DNA from: an uncultured Flaviramulus sp.
GTDB lineage: Bacteria; Bacteroidota; Bacteroidia; Flavobacteriales; Flavobacteriaceae
DNA length: 64,000 bases
NCBI GenBank assembly: GCA_947501105.1
Contig: CANMUP010000001.1
Location: 1-64,000, forward strand
Reading direction: 5' to 3'
The translations under genes and the position numbers were made by a program. How positions within the stretch are numbered: position 1 is the first letter of the stretch; each line of letters starts with the position of its first letter. The notes under the pieces are model-generated. The model had not been told where the DNA came from and did not search any database. It saw only the letters and a program-made list of their open reading frames with translations. Positions 54,455 through 62,988 of this stretch are shown here, one piece after another.

Positions 54455-54582
54455 TGTGACTAATTTTCATTTTTAATAAAATTAGGTATTTCAATTTATT
54501 ACAAAATATTTTTCGACCAACAACAGTAAGTCTTCTTTAAATAAATAGATAAATAGGCATAACACATAAAATAACAACATAA

Positions 54583-54611
54583 AAAACCCAGAGTGTGAAA
54601 CTCTGGGTTTT
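54583..54611 (-). terminator. Terminator after the TonB receptor
   Basis: AAAACCCAGAG (54583-54593) pairs perfectly with CTCTGGGTTTT (54601-54611). Read leftward it ends in a T-run, so it ends the receptor transcript before the esterase gene. Confidence 0.9.
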
Positions 54612-54642
54612 TAAAAATCATTAAATTAAGACTTATACCAAT

Positions 54643-57279
54643 TTAAAACTTATAGTTTAAACCAATGCTAAAGTTAGTTCCTAGTTGCCCTAATTGTTGT
54701 ACTTCAGATGAGTAAACAAACCTGCTTCCTGCTTGTGCTGTTCCTGTAGATGCTAACGTTACATCTGGATACACATCAAAAAGGTTATTAATTATACCAG
54801 TTAAACTCAACTTATCAGTAAAATTATAACTTAAGCTTAAATCTGTTGCCATTTTTGATGACAGCTCTTGATCATTTGCAGCCCCATTAGGAGAAGTAAT
54901 AGTAACTTTACCAAATAAAGTATTGTAAAGTCCAATATTAACTTTTTCAGACTCATAGTCTAAACCAAAAATAATTTTAGATTTTGGTCTAGCACTTGTA
55001 ATTAAGCCTTTTTCTATTCTTGCAAAAATATCATACCCTTCGGCTGCTAATGCCGCTGGCGTGTTAATTGCATCAATAGTTGTTTTATTAAAGTTAGCTG
55101 CTAAATTAGCATGTAACTTACCTGAACCCATATCTATATTTCTATAATTTAAAACAAAATCGGCTCCAGTGGTTTTCGTATCACCTGCATTAATAAATAC
55201 TTGAACCGCTACTACATTACTATTATCCAAAATTGTCTCAACAGGGTTTGTTGGCGCTCCTGGAGCTCCATTAGTATACCCGATTTGAGAAGAAAATAAT
55301 ATACGATCTTCAACTTTAATATTATAAAAATCTAAAGATGCAGAAAAATTTCTATCAATTTTATAAGTAATTCCTGCTGCGAAGTTTTTAGATGTTTCAT
55401 AAGTTAAACTAGGAACTCCTAAAGCTTGAACTGCTGGATCGTCATTTGCTAACGTTCCTTGTTTTAAAGGTTCTGGAGAACCAGCTACAATAATAAATTG
55501 GCTATTGGTTAAATGACGTTGATGTAATGTTGGTGCTCTAAACCCTGTACTATAAGATGCTCTTAAAGCCCCTTTGTCTCCTAGTTTTTGGCGTCCAAAA
55601 AGTTTCCATGAAAAATTAGAATCATCAACATCAGAAAAACTTTCATAACGTCCTGCCACTCCTAATAACAAAGCTTCAGATACATCAAAATCTAACCCTG
55701 CATAAGCAGCAAAGTTATTTCTATCCCATTCGCCTGCTTCATTAGGTTTAACTCCAGCAAAAGAATCTGATCCTGCTCCAAAGTATGATAATGGATCTCC
55801 TTCATTAGCATCAAAATATTCTACCTTATATTCTAAACCAAAAGAGGCACTTACCATCTCAGAAAATAAAGCTGAAAAATCTAAATTACCAATCACATTA
55901 CTTAAACTATATCCACCTGGATGAAAAGTTCTAGGTGATGTACCATTAAGTGCTAAGTAGTCTCTATTTACCGAATTATTCACTGTATAACTAACACTGT
56001 TTTTTCCATATGTAATACTGGCATCAGCATTCCAATCATTTCCTAAGTCCATTTTCAATCCAACTGCATTTAAGTGGTCTTTAATTCTAGCTTCAAATGT
56101 TGGTTGATATCCTTGAAAATCTTCAGGAGGTGTTATAAATCCTGCATCGGCTACATCTCTTCTCCAATAAGGAGCTCTGTAATATGCAAAACTTTTACCT
56201 GTACGCAATGTGTATCCATGGAATGAATAAAACTCTGAATTCTCACCTACTGGATGCGACATGTTAACAAAAACATCGCCTTTTTCTAAATCCGGCTGAC
56301 CAACATGCATTCCTAAATCTGGATTGTTTTGCGCCCAAGCTATCTCATTTGGTCTAGCATCTCCTGGTAAATCAGCAATTCCAGGAGTTCCTGCTCTATT
56401 TGTTAGTCCTTGGTTATAATACCCTAAAGTAAGATTTATAAATCCGCCATCTCCAAAACCTAATGTTGTATTAAAATCTGTCGCAAAATTAAATCCGTCT
56501 CCTTCAGAAGTAATACCAGTTTTTGCGCTAAATGTAGAAAATTGTGCATCTTTTTTAAGCACCATATTAATTACACCTGCAATTGCATCAGATCCATATT
56601 GTGCCGATGCTCCATCACGCAAAATCTCTACACGCTCTATGGCAGCAGTTGGTATACTTTTTAAGTCTACGCCAACTTCGCCTTTACCCGGTGTTCTATT
56701 TAAGTACACTTGAGCACTTTGATTTTTACGTTTACCATTAACTAATACCAACGTTCTACTTGGTCCTAAACCACGTAAATCTGCTGGATCGTAATGTGCA
56801 GTTGCATCAGAAATTGCTTGAGTCTGCGCATTAAATGATGGCACCTTAAAAGTTAACATTGCTTCAATTGTTGGTTGTCCACCACTTGTTAACTCTTCAA
56901 CACCAATATTATCAATTGGTACGGGAGAATCTAAAATGGTTCTAGGCTTTGCTCTATTACCTAAAAGAACAATTTCATCTAAAGCAACGCCAGCTTGCAT
57001 AGTAACATTTAAAACATTACCAGAAACTTCTATCTCTTGAGAATCATATCCCACATATGAAAACACAAGTATGTCACCCGTATTTGCCTCTAAGGAATAT
57101 TTTCCGTCAAAATCGGTTGTTGTTCCTGTTGACGAATCTTTAATGATTACAGAAACACCTGGTAATGGTTGAGATGAATCGTCCACCACCACTCCTGTAA
57201 CTTCCTGAGCAACAATACAGTTAGAGGCTCCGAAAAACATCAAAATAATAATTAATTTAATTTTTAAGAATTTACTCAT
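54643..57279 (-). CDS. TonB-dependent receptor without SusD partner
   Basis: 878 residues. After the signal peptide (LIIILMFFGASNCIVAQ), a carboxypeptidase-like domain occupies about 26-100 (VTGVVVDDSSQPLPGVSVIIKDSS, DFDGKYSLEA). A TonB-box-like ALDEIVLLGNRAKPR, a plug (LRGLGPSRTLVLVNGKR, VEILRDGASAQYGSDAIAGVINMVLK) and a barrel ending in GTNFSIGLNYKF follow. It belongs to the group with the LVLVNGKRR-type plug motif found in xanthomonad and bacteroidete receptors. No SusD gene is near and the cargo is unknown. Confidence 0.92.
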   Translation of the reverse strand: MSKFLKIKLIIILMFFGASNCIVAQEVTGVVVDDSSQPLPGVSVIIKDSSTGTTTDFDGKYSLEANTGDILVFSYVGYDSQEIEVSGNVLNVTMQAGVALDEIVLLGNRAKPRTILDSPVPIDNIGVEELTSGGQPTIEAMLTFKVPSFNAQTQAISDATAHYDPADLRGLGPSRTLVLVNGKRKNQSAQVYLNRTPGKGEVGVDLKSIPTAAIERVEILRDGASAQYGSDAIAGVINMVLKKDAQFSTFSAKTGITSEGDGFNFATDFNTTLGFGDGGFINLTLGYYNQGLTNRAGTPGIADLPGDARPNEIAWAQNNPDLGMHVGQPDLEKGDVFVNMSHPVGENSEFYSFHGYTLRTGKSFAYYRAPYWRRDVADAGFITPPEDFQGYQPTFEARIKDHLNAVGLKMDLGNDWNADASITYGKNSVSYTVNNSVNRDYLALNGTSPRTFHPGGYSLSNVIGNLDFSALFSEMVSASFGLEYKVEYFDANEGDPLSYFGAGSDSFAGVKPNEAGEWDRNNFAAYAGLDFDVSEALLLGVAGRYESFSDVDDSNFSWKLFGRQKLGDKGALRASYSTGFRAPTLHQRHLTNSQFIIVAGSPEPLKQGTLANDDPAVQALGVPSLTYETSKNFAAGITYKIDRNFSASLDFYNIKVEDRILFSSQIGYTNGAPGAPTNPVETILDNSNVVAVQVFINAGDTKTTGADFVLNYRNIDMGSGKLHANLAANFNKTTIDAINTPAALAAEGYDIFARIEKGLITSARPKSKIIFGLDYESEKVNIGLYNTLFGKVTITSPNGAANDQELSSKMATDLSLSYNFTDKLSLTGIINNLFDVYPDVTLASTGTAQAGSRFVYSSEVQQLGQLGTNFSIGLNYKF

Positions 57280-57573
57280 AATTTTAGTTTTTGAATTAGT
57301 TAAGGCTAATATATAGATATTGAGGGCGTTTTACAATGTAAATTCTAAAAATATTATGCTTGCATACTATTTATTTTTAAAAAAGTTGTTAAAAAAATGA
57401 ATATTCAGCAACTATAGCAGTCTTACAATACGATAATATCAATAAACAAAATAGCATACTCAATTAACACATAACATCAGTAATAAAAATACTACATTAG
57501 AGTTTGTTTGATACCTATTGACTAAGCGAGATAAAAAAACATACAAAAAAAATTATACTCAATTGTATTTCTT
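57280..57573. other. Divergent intergenic stretch
   Basis: About 290 gene-free bases between the TonB receptor and aspS, very AT-rich. It contains one perfect palindrome, TTTACA-A-TGTAAA (57330-57342), about 50 bases before the receptor ATG, possibly an operator. No reading frame or RNA-like structure otherwise. Confidence 0.4.
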
Positions 57574-57581
57574 TAAATTTG
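57574..57581 (+). promoter_or_regulatory. -7 box of aspS
   Basis: TAAATTTG, a perfect TAnnTTTG, 19 bases before the ATG. The TTG at its end is in frame with aspS and could be mistaken for a start. Confidence 0.65.
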
Positions 57582-57599
57582 CACTTCAATTTTACTACC

Positions 57600-59354
57600 A
57601 TGTATAGAAGTCATAATTGTGGCGAATTAAACGCCTCACATATAAATACAGAAGTAACCCTTGCAGGTTGGGTACAAAAATCTCGCGATAAAGGGTTTAT
57701 TGTTTGGGTAGATTTACGTGATCGTTACGGTATTACCCAATTAGTTTTTGATGAAGAAAGAACATCAAAAGCTATGCTTGAGCAGGCTCAAAACTTAGGT
57801 CGAGAATTTGTTATTCAAGTTACAGGTACGGTTATAGAACGTGCTTCAAAAAACCCAAATATGCCTACGGGAGATATTGAGATTTTAGTATCTGAATTAA
57901 ATATTTTAAATGAAGCAAAATTACCACCGTTTACTATTGAAGATAAAACCGATGGTGGTGAAGATTTACGAATGAAATACCGTTACTTAGATATTCGTCG
58001 TAATCCTGTAAAAAACAGCTTAATTTTTAGAGCAAAAGTAACTCAAGAGGTTCGTAACTATTTATCAAAGGAAGGTTTTATAGAAATAGAAACTCCTTAT
58101 TTAATTAAATCTACTCCAGAAGGTGCACGCGATTTTGTTGTGCCTTCTCGTATGAATGAAGGTCAGTTTTATGCGCTTCCACAATCGCCACAAACATTTA
58201 AGCAATTGCTTATGGTTGGTGGAATGGACAAATATTTTCAGATTGTAAAATGCTTTAGAGACGAAGATTTACGTGCCGATAGACAACCTGAGTTTACGCA
58301 AATAGACTGTGAAATGGCGTTTATTGAGCAAGAAGATATTTTAAATGCTTTTGAAGGGTTAACACGTCATTTATTAAAAGAAGTAAATGGGGTTGAAGTT
58401 GATAAATTTCCAAGAATACTTTACGATGATGCGATGCGTTTGTATGGAAATGATAAACCAGATATTCGTTTTGGGATGGAATTTGGCGAGCTAAACAACG
58501 TTGCTCAACATAAAGATTTTAATGTTTTTAATAATGCTGAATTAGTTGTTGGTATTGCTGTTCCTGGAGGAAATAGTTATACTAGAAAAGATATTGACAA
58601 ATTAATTGATTGGGTAAAGCGTCCACAAGTTGGAGCTTTAGGAATGGTATATTCACGTTGTAATGACGATGGGTCTTATAAATCTTCAGTCGATAAATTT
58701 TACGATCAAGACGATTTAGCAAAATGGGCAGAAGTAACTGGAGCAAAAGCTGGCGATTTAGTTTGTGTGCTTTCTGGTGAAACAAATAAAGTACGTGCAC
58801 AATTAAGTGCTTTACGTATGGAGTTGGCAGAACGTCTAGGATTAAGAGATCCCAAAGTTTTTGCACCACTTTGGGTAATTGATTTTCCATTATTAGAGTT
58901 GGATGAAGAAACAGGACATTATCACGCAATGCATCACCCATTTACATCGCCTAAGCCTGGGCAAATAGAATTACTAGACATTAATCCTGGAGAAGTAAAA
59001 GCTAATGCTTACGATTTAGTTTTAAACGGAAATGAAATTGGAGGTGGGTCTATTAGAATACACGATAAGGCAACTCAGGCTATCATGCTAAAGCATTTAG
59101 GGTTTTCTGAAGAAGAAGCCAATGCACAATTTGGGTTTTTAATGGATGCCTTCGAGTATGGCGCACCGCCTCATGGTGGGTTAGCTTTTGGTTTAGATAG
59201 ATTGGTTGCGATTTTAGGCGGACAAGAAACCATTAGAGACTTTATTGCTTTCCCTAAAAACAATTCAGGACGCGATGTGATGATAGATGCACCTGCTCCT
59301 ATTGATGATGAGCAACTAACAGAATTAAGTTTAAAACTCAATTTAAAATCATAA
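57600..59354 (+). CDS. aspS: Aspartyl-tRNA synthetase
   Basis: 584 residues from ATG 57600 ([11 protein letters not shown]). A longer TTG start would lie in the promoter. Class II synthetase. The N-terminal OB-fold binds the anticodon ([32 protein letters not shown]). The class II motifs follow ([28 protein letters not shown]), and the final motif is [16 protein letters not shown] bacterial-type insertion domain is present. A terminator follows directly. Confidence 0.97.
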   Translation: MYRSHNCGELNASHINTEVTLAGWVQKSRDKGFIVWVDLRDRYGITQLVFDEERTSKAMLEQAQNLGREFVIQVTGTVIERASKNPNMPTGDIEILVSELNILNEAKLPPFTIEDKTDGGEDLRMKYRYLDIRRNPVKNSLIFRAKVTQEVRNYLSKEGFIEIETPYLIKSTPEGARDFVVPSRMNEGQFYALPQSPQTFKQLLMVGGMDKYFQIVKCFRDEDLRADRQPEFTQIDCEMAFIEQEDILNAFEGLTRHLLKEVNGVEVDKFPRILYDDAMRLYGNDKPDIRFGMEFGELNNVAQHKDFNVFNNAELVVGIAVPGGNSYTRKDIDKLIDWVKRPQVGALGMVYSRCNDDGSYKSSVDKFYDQDDLAKWAEVTGAKAGDLVCVLSGETNKVRAQLSALRMELAERLGLRDPKVFAPLWVIDFPLLELDEETGHYHAMHHPFTSPKPGQIELLDINPGEVKANAYDLVLNGNEIGGGSIRIHDKATQAIMLKHLGFSEEEANAQFGFLMDAFEYGAPPHGGLAFGLDRLVAILGGQETIRDFIAFPKNNSGRDVMIDAPAPIDDEQLTELSLKLNLKS

Positions 59355-59360
59355 AGAATT

Positions 59361-59387
59361 AAAATCCTGCAAATTGCAGGATTTTTT
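59361..59387 (+). terminator. Terminator after aspS
   Basis: AAAATCCTGC (59361-59370) pairs with GCAGGATTTT (59376-59385), followed by further T. Confidence 0.88.
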
Positions 59388-59400
59388 AGTAGCTTTAAAG

Positions 59401-61179
59401 ATGCCTAAACAACCTTTTATAAAACGTTTACTTATTTTGAGGTACAAATATATATCTCAAAAAAACTTCGTGTTTTTTCTAAGTATTTTAATTGGATTAT
59501 TATCAGGTTTAGTTTCGGTAACAATAAAGAATATAACATTTAGTATTGAGTGGGTTTTAGAAAAGGTTGCCATTTTAACTCAAAATAGCATCTATTTTAT
59601 ATTACCAATTTTAGGTCTGTGGTTAGTTTATCTATTCGTAAAACATGTGTCTAAAAAACCTATAGAACATGCTATCCCATCAATACTTTACTCTTTATCA
59701 AAAAAAAATGGCTTATTAAAACGAAGCAAGATATTTGTCCCATTAATTACTGCGCCATTAACCGCCGGTTTTGGTGGTTCGGTAGGATTACTTGGCCCAG
59801 CTATAGCTTCGGCTTCGGCAGTAAGCTCAAACATTGGGCAATTATTTCATGTTGATAGAAAAACAAAAAAATTACTTATTGGCTGTGCCGCAGCTGGTGC
59901 TATTGCCTCTATTTTTAAATCGCCAATTGCAGCTATTATTTTTGCTATAGAAGTATTTAGTTTAGATTTAACCTTCGCCTTATTACTTCCATTATTAATA
60001 GCATCAGTATCATCCGTTTTAACGTCATACTTTTTTTTAGGAGATGAAGTTCTATTCAACTTTACAATTTTAGATAAATTCACCATAAAGGATACGCTGT
60101 TTTATATTGTTTTAGGCATAGGAACTGGCATCGCATCTATCTATTTTTCAAAAATATATTTTGCTATTAATAAATTTTTTGAGCGATTTAAAACCAATGG
60201 GCAGAAACTCATTATTGGAGGCTTAACCATAGGTATTATGCTTTATTTTATTCCGCCACTATACGGTGAAGGTTTTGGATTTATTAATGATCTTTTTAGC
60301 GGTGAGCATTTAAAAGCTTTAGGAAAAACCCCTTTTGATGCTTATACCGAAAACATTTGGGTTGTTATAGCACTTTTATTTGGTGTCACCATTTTTAAAG
60401 CAGTAGCTATGACCACAACATTTGCAGCAGGTGGTGCTGGTGGAATTATTATTCCAACAATGGTTATGGGAAGTGCTTTAGGAAATGTGGTTGCAAAAAT
60501 AATTAATAACATTGGGCTTGGTTTTAATGTATCTGAAGCTAACTTTACTCTTATTGGTATGGCCGGCTTAATCGCTGGTGTGCTACACGCACCATTAACT
60601 GCCATTTTCTTAATTGCTGAAATTACTGGAGGCTATGAGTTATTTGTACCTTTAATGATAACAGTTTCCATGTCTTTCATCATTACAAAAAATGTAATTG
60701 AGCATACTATTTATACCAAAGAGCTTGCCGAAAAAGGCGCTTTATTAACTCACGATAAAGATAAAAGCGTACTCACGCTTATGAAATTGGATAGTGTTAT
60801 TGAAAAGAACTTTAGTATACTAAATCCAGAAATGTCATTAGGTGAAATGTTGCATAAAGGTGTTGCAAAATCGAGTAGAAACTTATTTCCTGTAGTAGAT
60901 AAGCAAAATAATTTGGTAGGCATTATTTTATTAGATGATATAAGAACCATTATGTTCGATCAATCATTATACGAATCTACATCTGTAGAAACTTTTATGC
61001 ATAACCCTCCAGATTATATTAATTACGAAGAAGACTCTATGCAAAAAGTTATGCGGAAATTTCAAGATTCTGGCGCCTGGAATTTACCTGTAATTAAAGA
61101 CGGATACTATTATGGGTTTGTTTCAAAATCAAAATTATTAACTGCGTACAGACGCGAATTAATTAACTACACTCGCTAA
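59401..61179 (+). CDS. CLC-family chloride channel/transporter with CBS domains, gating Glu replaced
   Basis: 592 residues from ATG 59401. An upstream in-frame TTG lies in the aspS terminator and is rejected. The CLC membrane domain (about 15-420) has HAIPSIL (selectivity region), GFGGSVGLLGPAIAS, where the usual G-x-E-G/A-P glutamate is Leu, and GGAGGIIIPTMVMGSALG. The C-terminus has two CBS domains (about 450-580: NLFPVVDKQNNLVGIILLDDIR, NLPVIKDGYYYGFVSKSKLL) that sense adenine nucleotides in relatives. Loss of the gating/proton Glu predicts uncoupled, channel-like anion flow. Confidence 0.88.
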   Translation: MPKQPFIKRLLILRYKYISQKNFVFFLSILIGLLSGLVSVTIKNITFSIEWVLEKVAILTQNSIYFILPILGLWLVYLFVKHVSKKPIEHAIPSILYSLSKKNGLLKRSKIFVPLITAPLTAGFGGSVGLLGPAIASASAVSSNIGQLFHVDRKTKKLLIGCAAAGAIASIFKSPIAAIIFAIEVFSLDLTFALLLPLLIASVSSVLTSYFFLGDEVLFNFTILDKFTIKDTLFYIVLGIGTGIASIYFSKIYFAINKFFERFKTNGQKLIIGGLTIGIMLYFIPPLYGEGFGFINDLFSGEHLKALGKTPFDAYTENIWVVIALLFGVTIFKAVAMTTTFAAGGAGGIIIPTMVMGSALGNVVAKIINNIGLGFNVSEANFTLIGMAGLIAGVLHAPLTAIFLIAEITGGYELFVPLMITVSMSFIITKNVIEHTIYTKELAEKGALLTHDKDKSVLTLMKLDSVIEKNFSILNPEMSLGEMLHKGVAKSSRNLFPVVDKQNNLVGIILLDDIRTIMFDQSLYESTSVETFMHNPPDYINYEEDSMQKVMRKFQDSGAWNLPVIKDGYYYGFVSKSKLLTAYRRELINYTR

Positions 61180-61243
61180 TGAAACATCCATGGCTAAGTA
61201 TTAGTCGCAAAGAAAAAATGTTTATTATGGATGTTACATGTGA
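61180..61243 (+). other. Structured repeat element, copy 2
   Basis: The same closing stem AACATCCAT/ATGGATGTT as at 30389-30461, with an inner hairpin GGCTAA-GTA-TTAGTC whose loop and arm length differ but which still pairs (one G-U). The start codon of the next gene follows 26 bases later. It carries a short open frame that copy 1 interrupts by a stop, so it is not coding. Confidence 0.6.
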
Positions 61244-61269
61244 CCATTAAAAACAATGAATATAAACCC

Positions 61270-61506
61270 ATGAAATATATAATAATTTTCTTTTTACTTG
61301 TATCTATCGGATTATTAACCTGTGGATACTTTATGGAAACCGAATACTCTCAAAAGTTAATTGGCTTTGGTGTTATTACTTTATTTTTTATTGTATTCCC
61401 TTTATTTTCTTATTACCGTTGGAAAGATAAGGATGTGAAAGATTATATGCTTACTAAAGAAAATCTTGATAAAATGCGTGAGCGCGAAGGCGATAAACGT
61501 AAATAA
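61270..61506 (+). CDS. Small two-helix membrane protein
   Basis: 78 residues from ATG 61270. A longer frame would begin inside the repeat element and is rejected. The first hydrophobic helix is YIIIFFLLVSIGLLTCGYF, then a short loop METEYSQK, the second helix LIGFGVITLFFIVFPLFSYY, and a highly charged cytoplasmic tail (RWKDKDVKDYMLTKENLDKMREREGDKRK). Family unknown. It follows the CLC gene and is preceded by the structured element. Confidence 0.75.
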   Translation: MKYIIIFFLLVSIGLLTCGYFMETEYSQKLIGFGVITLFFIVFPLFSYYRWKDKDVKDYMLTKENLDKMREREGDKRK

Positions 61507-61509
61507 TTT

Positions 61510-61640
61510 GGGCGTTCCTTTTCAGGTCGTGCTTTTATTCATGCATTTCTATTTTAAACTCTTGAATTCATGAACATAAATTTTTCGTTATATCTTTTTC
61601 TCGTACCTCAAAAAAAGATGACACTTCAATCACTAACGCG
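61510..61640. repeat. Degenerate interspersed repeat element
   Basis: It begins GGGCGTTCCTTTTCAGGTCG, contains a hairpin around ATCTTTTTCT...AAAAAAAGAT, and ends ACTAACGC. GGGCGTT and AACGC termini are the pattern I remember from a common intergenic repeat of Flavobacteriaceae. That recollection cannot be verified here, and only one copy is in the window. Confidence 0.4.
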
Positions 61641-61680
61641 AAAAAACACTCACTATTTTTAATATAAGCTAAACTTAAAC

Positions 61681-61711
61681 AGATTGCCACGTCGTGCCTC
61701 CTCGCAATGAC
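61681..61711. repeat. REP-like palindromic repeat
   Basis: The unit, AGATTGCCACGTCGTGCCTC at its left end and CTCGCAATGAC at its right, is an imperfect palindrome (ATTGC...GCAAT). It resembles widely scattered GTCATTGCGAGG-type repeats of Bacteroidota and other phyla. Only one copy is in this window. Confidence 0.5.
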
Positions 61712-61726
61712 ATGACAAATCATATA

Positions 61727-62176
61727 TTAATTCAAATTTCGTTTTTCAATAAAAAATCGTTTTAAAATCTCAGAAGCTTCATCGGATAAAACACCTCCTT
61801 TAATAGTAGTTTTTGGGTGTAATTTGGTTTTCATATTAATACAACCACGTTCGGTATCTCTAGCACCATAAACAATATTAGAAATCTGACTCCAATACAA
61901 AGCTCCTGCACACATTTGGCAAGGCTCCAACGTAACATACAATGTACATTTCTGCAGATATTTCCCTCCTAAAAAGTTAGCCGCAGCCGTTATGGCCTGC
62001 ATTTCTGCATGTGCTGTAACGTCGGTTAATGTTTCGGTTAAATTATGTCCGCGAGCAATAATTTTATTATCAATAACAATTACAGCACCAACAGGAATTT
62101 CGCCTTTTTCAAAAGCAGCTTCTGCCTCTTGAAGGGCGCGTTTCATAAAATAAGTATCGTCAAAAGGTTCTATCAT
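61727..62176 (-). CDS. tadA: tRNA-specific adenosine deaminase (A34 to inosine)
   Basis: 149 residues, cytidine-deaminase fold. Zinc ligands and catalytic Glu are in HAE (His56, Glu58) and PCQMC (Cys86, Cys89). VPVGAVIV-type IPVGAVIVIDNKIIARGHN and GALYWSQISNIVYGARD follow the TadA pattern. It edits the wobble adenosine of tRNA-Arg. A damaged copy of its first codons lies at 62687-62743. Confidence 0.94.
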   Translation of the reverse strand: MIEPFDDTYFMKRALQEAEAAFEKGEIPVGAVIVIDNKIIARGHNLTETLTDVTAHAEMQAITAAANFLGGKYLQKCTLYVTLEPCQMCAGALYWSQISNIVYGARDTERGCINMKTKLHPKTTIKGGVLSDEASEILKRFFIEKRNLN

Positions 62177-62212
62177 ATTGACAAAAATAAAAAAGATTTA
62201 AAAACCCTAACC

Positions 62213-62611
62213 TTATTGTCTCGAATAAGTTCCTATTTGATAAAAAGAGTCATCCCCTTCTTTTATTTTTAATGTTGTCGCGGTTAATTCAAGAATCTTT
62301 AACGATTCTTTTTCGCTACCAAGTTCAAAATTCATGGTATCTCCATTTAAAGTATATGAAAGAGGGTCCGATTCTACCGATAATTCACAATTTGTTCCAT
62401 AATATGTTTTACCTATTATGCTCGTCTCTGAAATTATTGTTTCATGAGGGCAAGCACCTTCATCTACAGGAATGTATTCCTCTCCGTCCTCATCTATACT
62501 TGAAACTAGTAACCAAACCCCAGCTAATCCAGTTTCTATATTAGGCGTTGAGTTATCACTACTGCAAGCTACAATTAAACATGTTAAAAGAAATAAGGTA
62601 ATCTTTTTCAT
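62213..62611 (-). CDS. Lipocalin-like small lipoprotein
   Basis: 132 residues, lipobox LIVAC (Cys16). LAGVWLLVSSIDEDGEEY at about 29 and the beta-rich rest with two later cysteines (GACPHET, TNCELSV) match the lipocalin-like lipoproteins common in Bacteroidota (a domain starting with GxW). Function unknown. It lies upstream of tadA on the same strand with 36 bases between. Confidence 0.8.
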   Translation of the reverse strand: MKKITLFLLTCLIVACSSDNSTPNIETGLAGVWLLVSSIDEDGEEYIPVDEGACPHETIISETSIIGKTYYGTNCELSVESDPLSYTLNGDTMNFELGSEKESLKILELTATTLKIKEGDDSFYQIGTYSRQ

Positions 62612-62686
62612 AAAATTCTAAATTAAGGTTGTTTCCACAATAATAAAATGAATTATACTACAAAACAAGTGATATGCTTTTTTTAA

Positions 62687-62743
62687 TTAAATTGCCTCCA
62701 ATACGCTATTTCCAAAATAAGTATCATCGAAAGGTTTAATCAT
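62687..62743 (-). pseudogene. Remnant of a second tadA 5' end
   Basis: The minus strand reads MIKPFDDTYF followed by GNSVLEAI and a stop. The first ten residues match tadA (MIEPFDDTYF) except Glu3 to Lys. The match is also clear in DNA (AAAATAAGTATC and AAAGGTT). Beyond codon 10 the similarity fades. This is a leftover of a duplication or recombination. Confidence 0.65.
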
Positions 62744-62976
62744 AATTTTTTTTAAGATTCCCATTATGAAAAACTACGACTCTATTTCTATCCCTAAACC
62801 TTGTCATGAAGATTAGAGTATTATGACCTCAAAAGAATAATGAGGGTTTGTAATTCTTGTTCAAAAACAGTTCTAGATTTTCTCTCAATTTATTTCTGCT
62901 AAATAAAGAAATAAGCCTACAAAAGCAGTTTACACATTACCTATTATTTTTCAAGTAGAGGAATAATAAATTCTTG
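62744..62976. other. Gene-free stretch before dxs
   Basis: AT-rich, no reading frame or clear hairpin seen; the dxs promoter lies at its right edge. Confidence 0.5.
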
Positions 62977-62984
62977 TACTTTTG
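62977..62984 (+). promoter_or_regulatory. -7 box of dxs
   Basis: TACTTTTG, a perfect TAnnTTTG. The GTG start codon begins 5 bases after it, exactly at the expected start of transcription. Confidence 0.6.
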
Positions 62985-62988
62985 CCCT

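Noticed and set aside
61182-61253. 23-codon open frame inside the second structured element
   Set aside because: The first copy has a stop at codon 5 in the same frame, so conservation is of structure, not of peptide.
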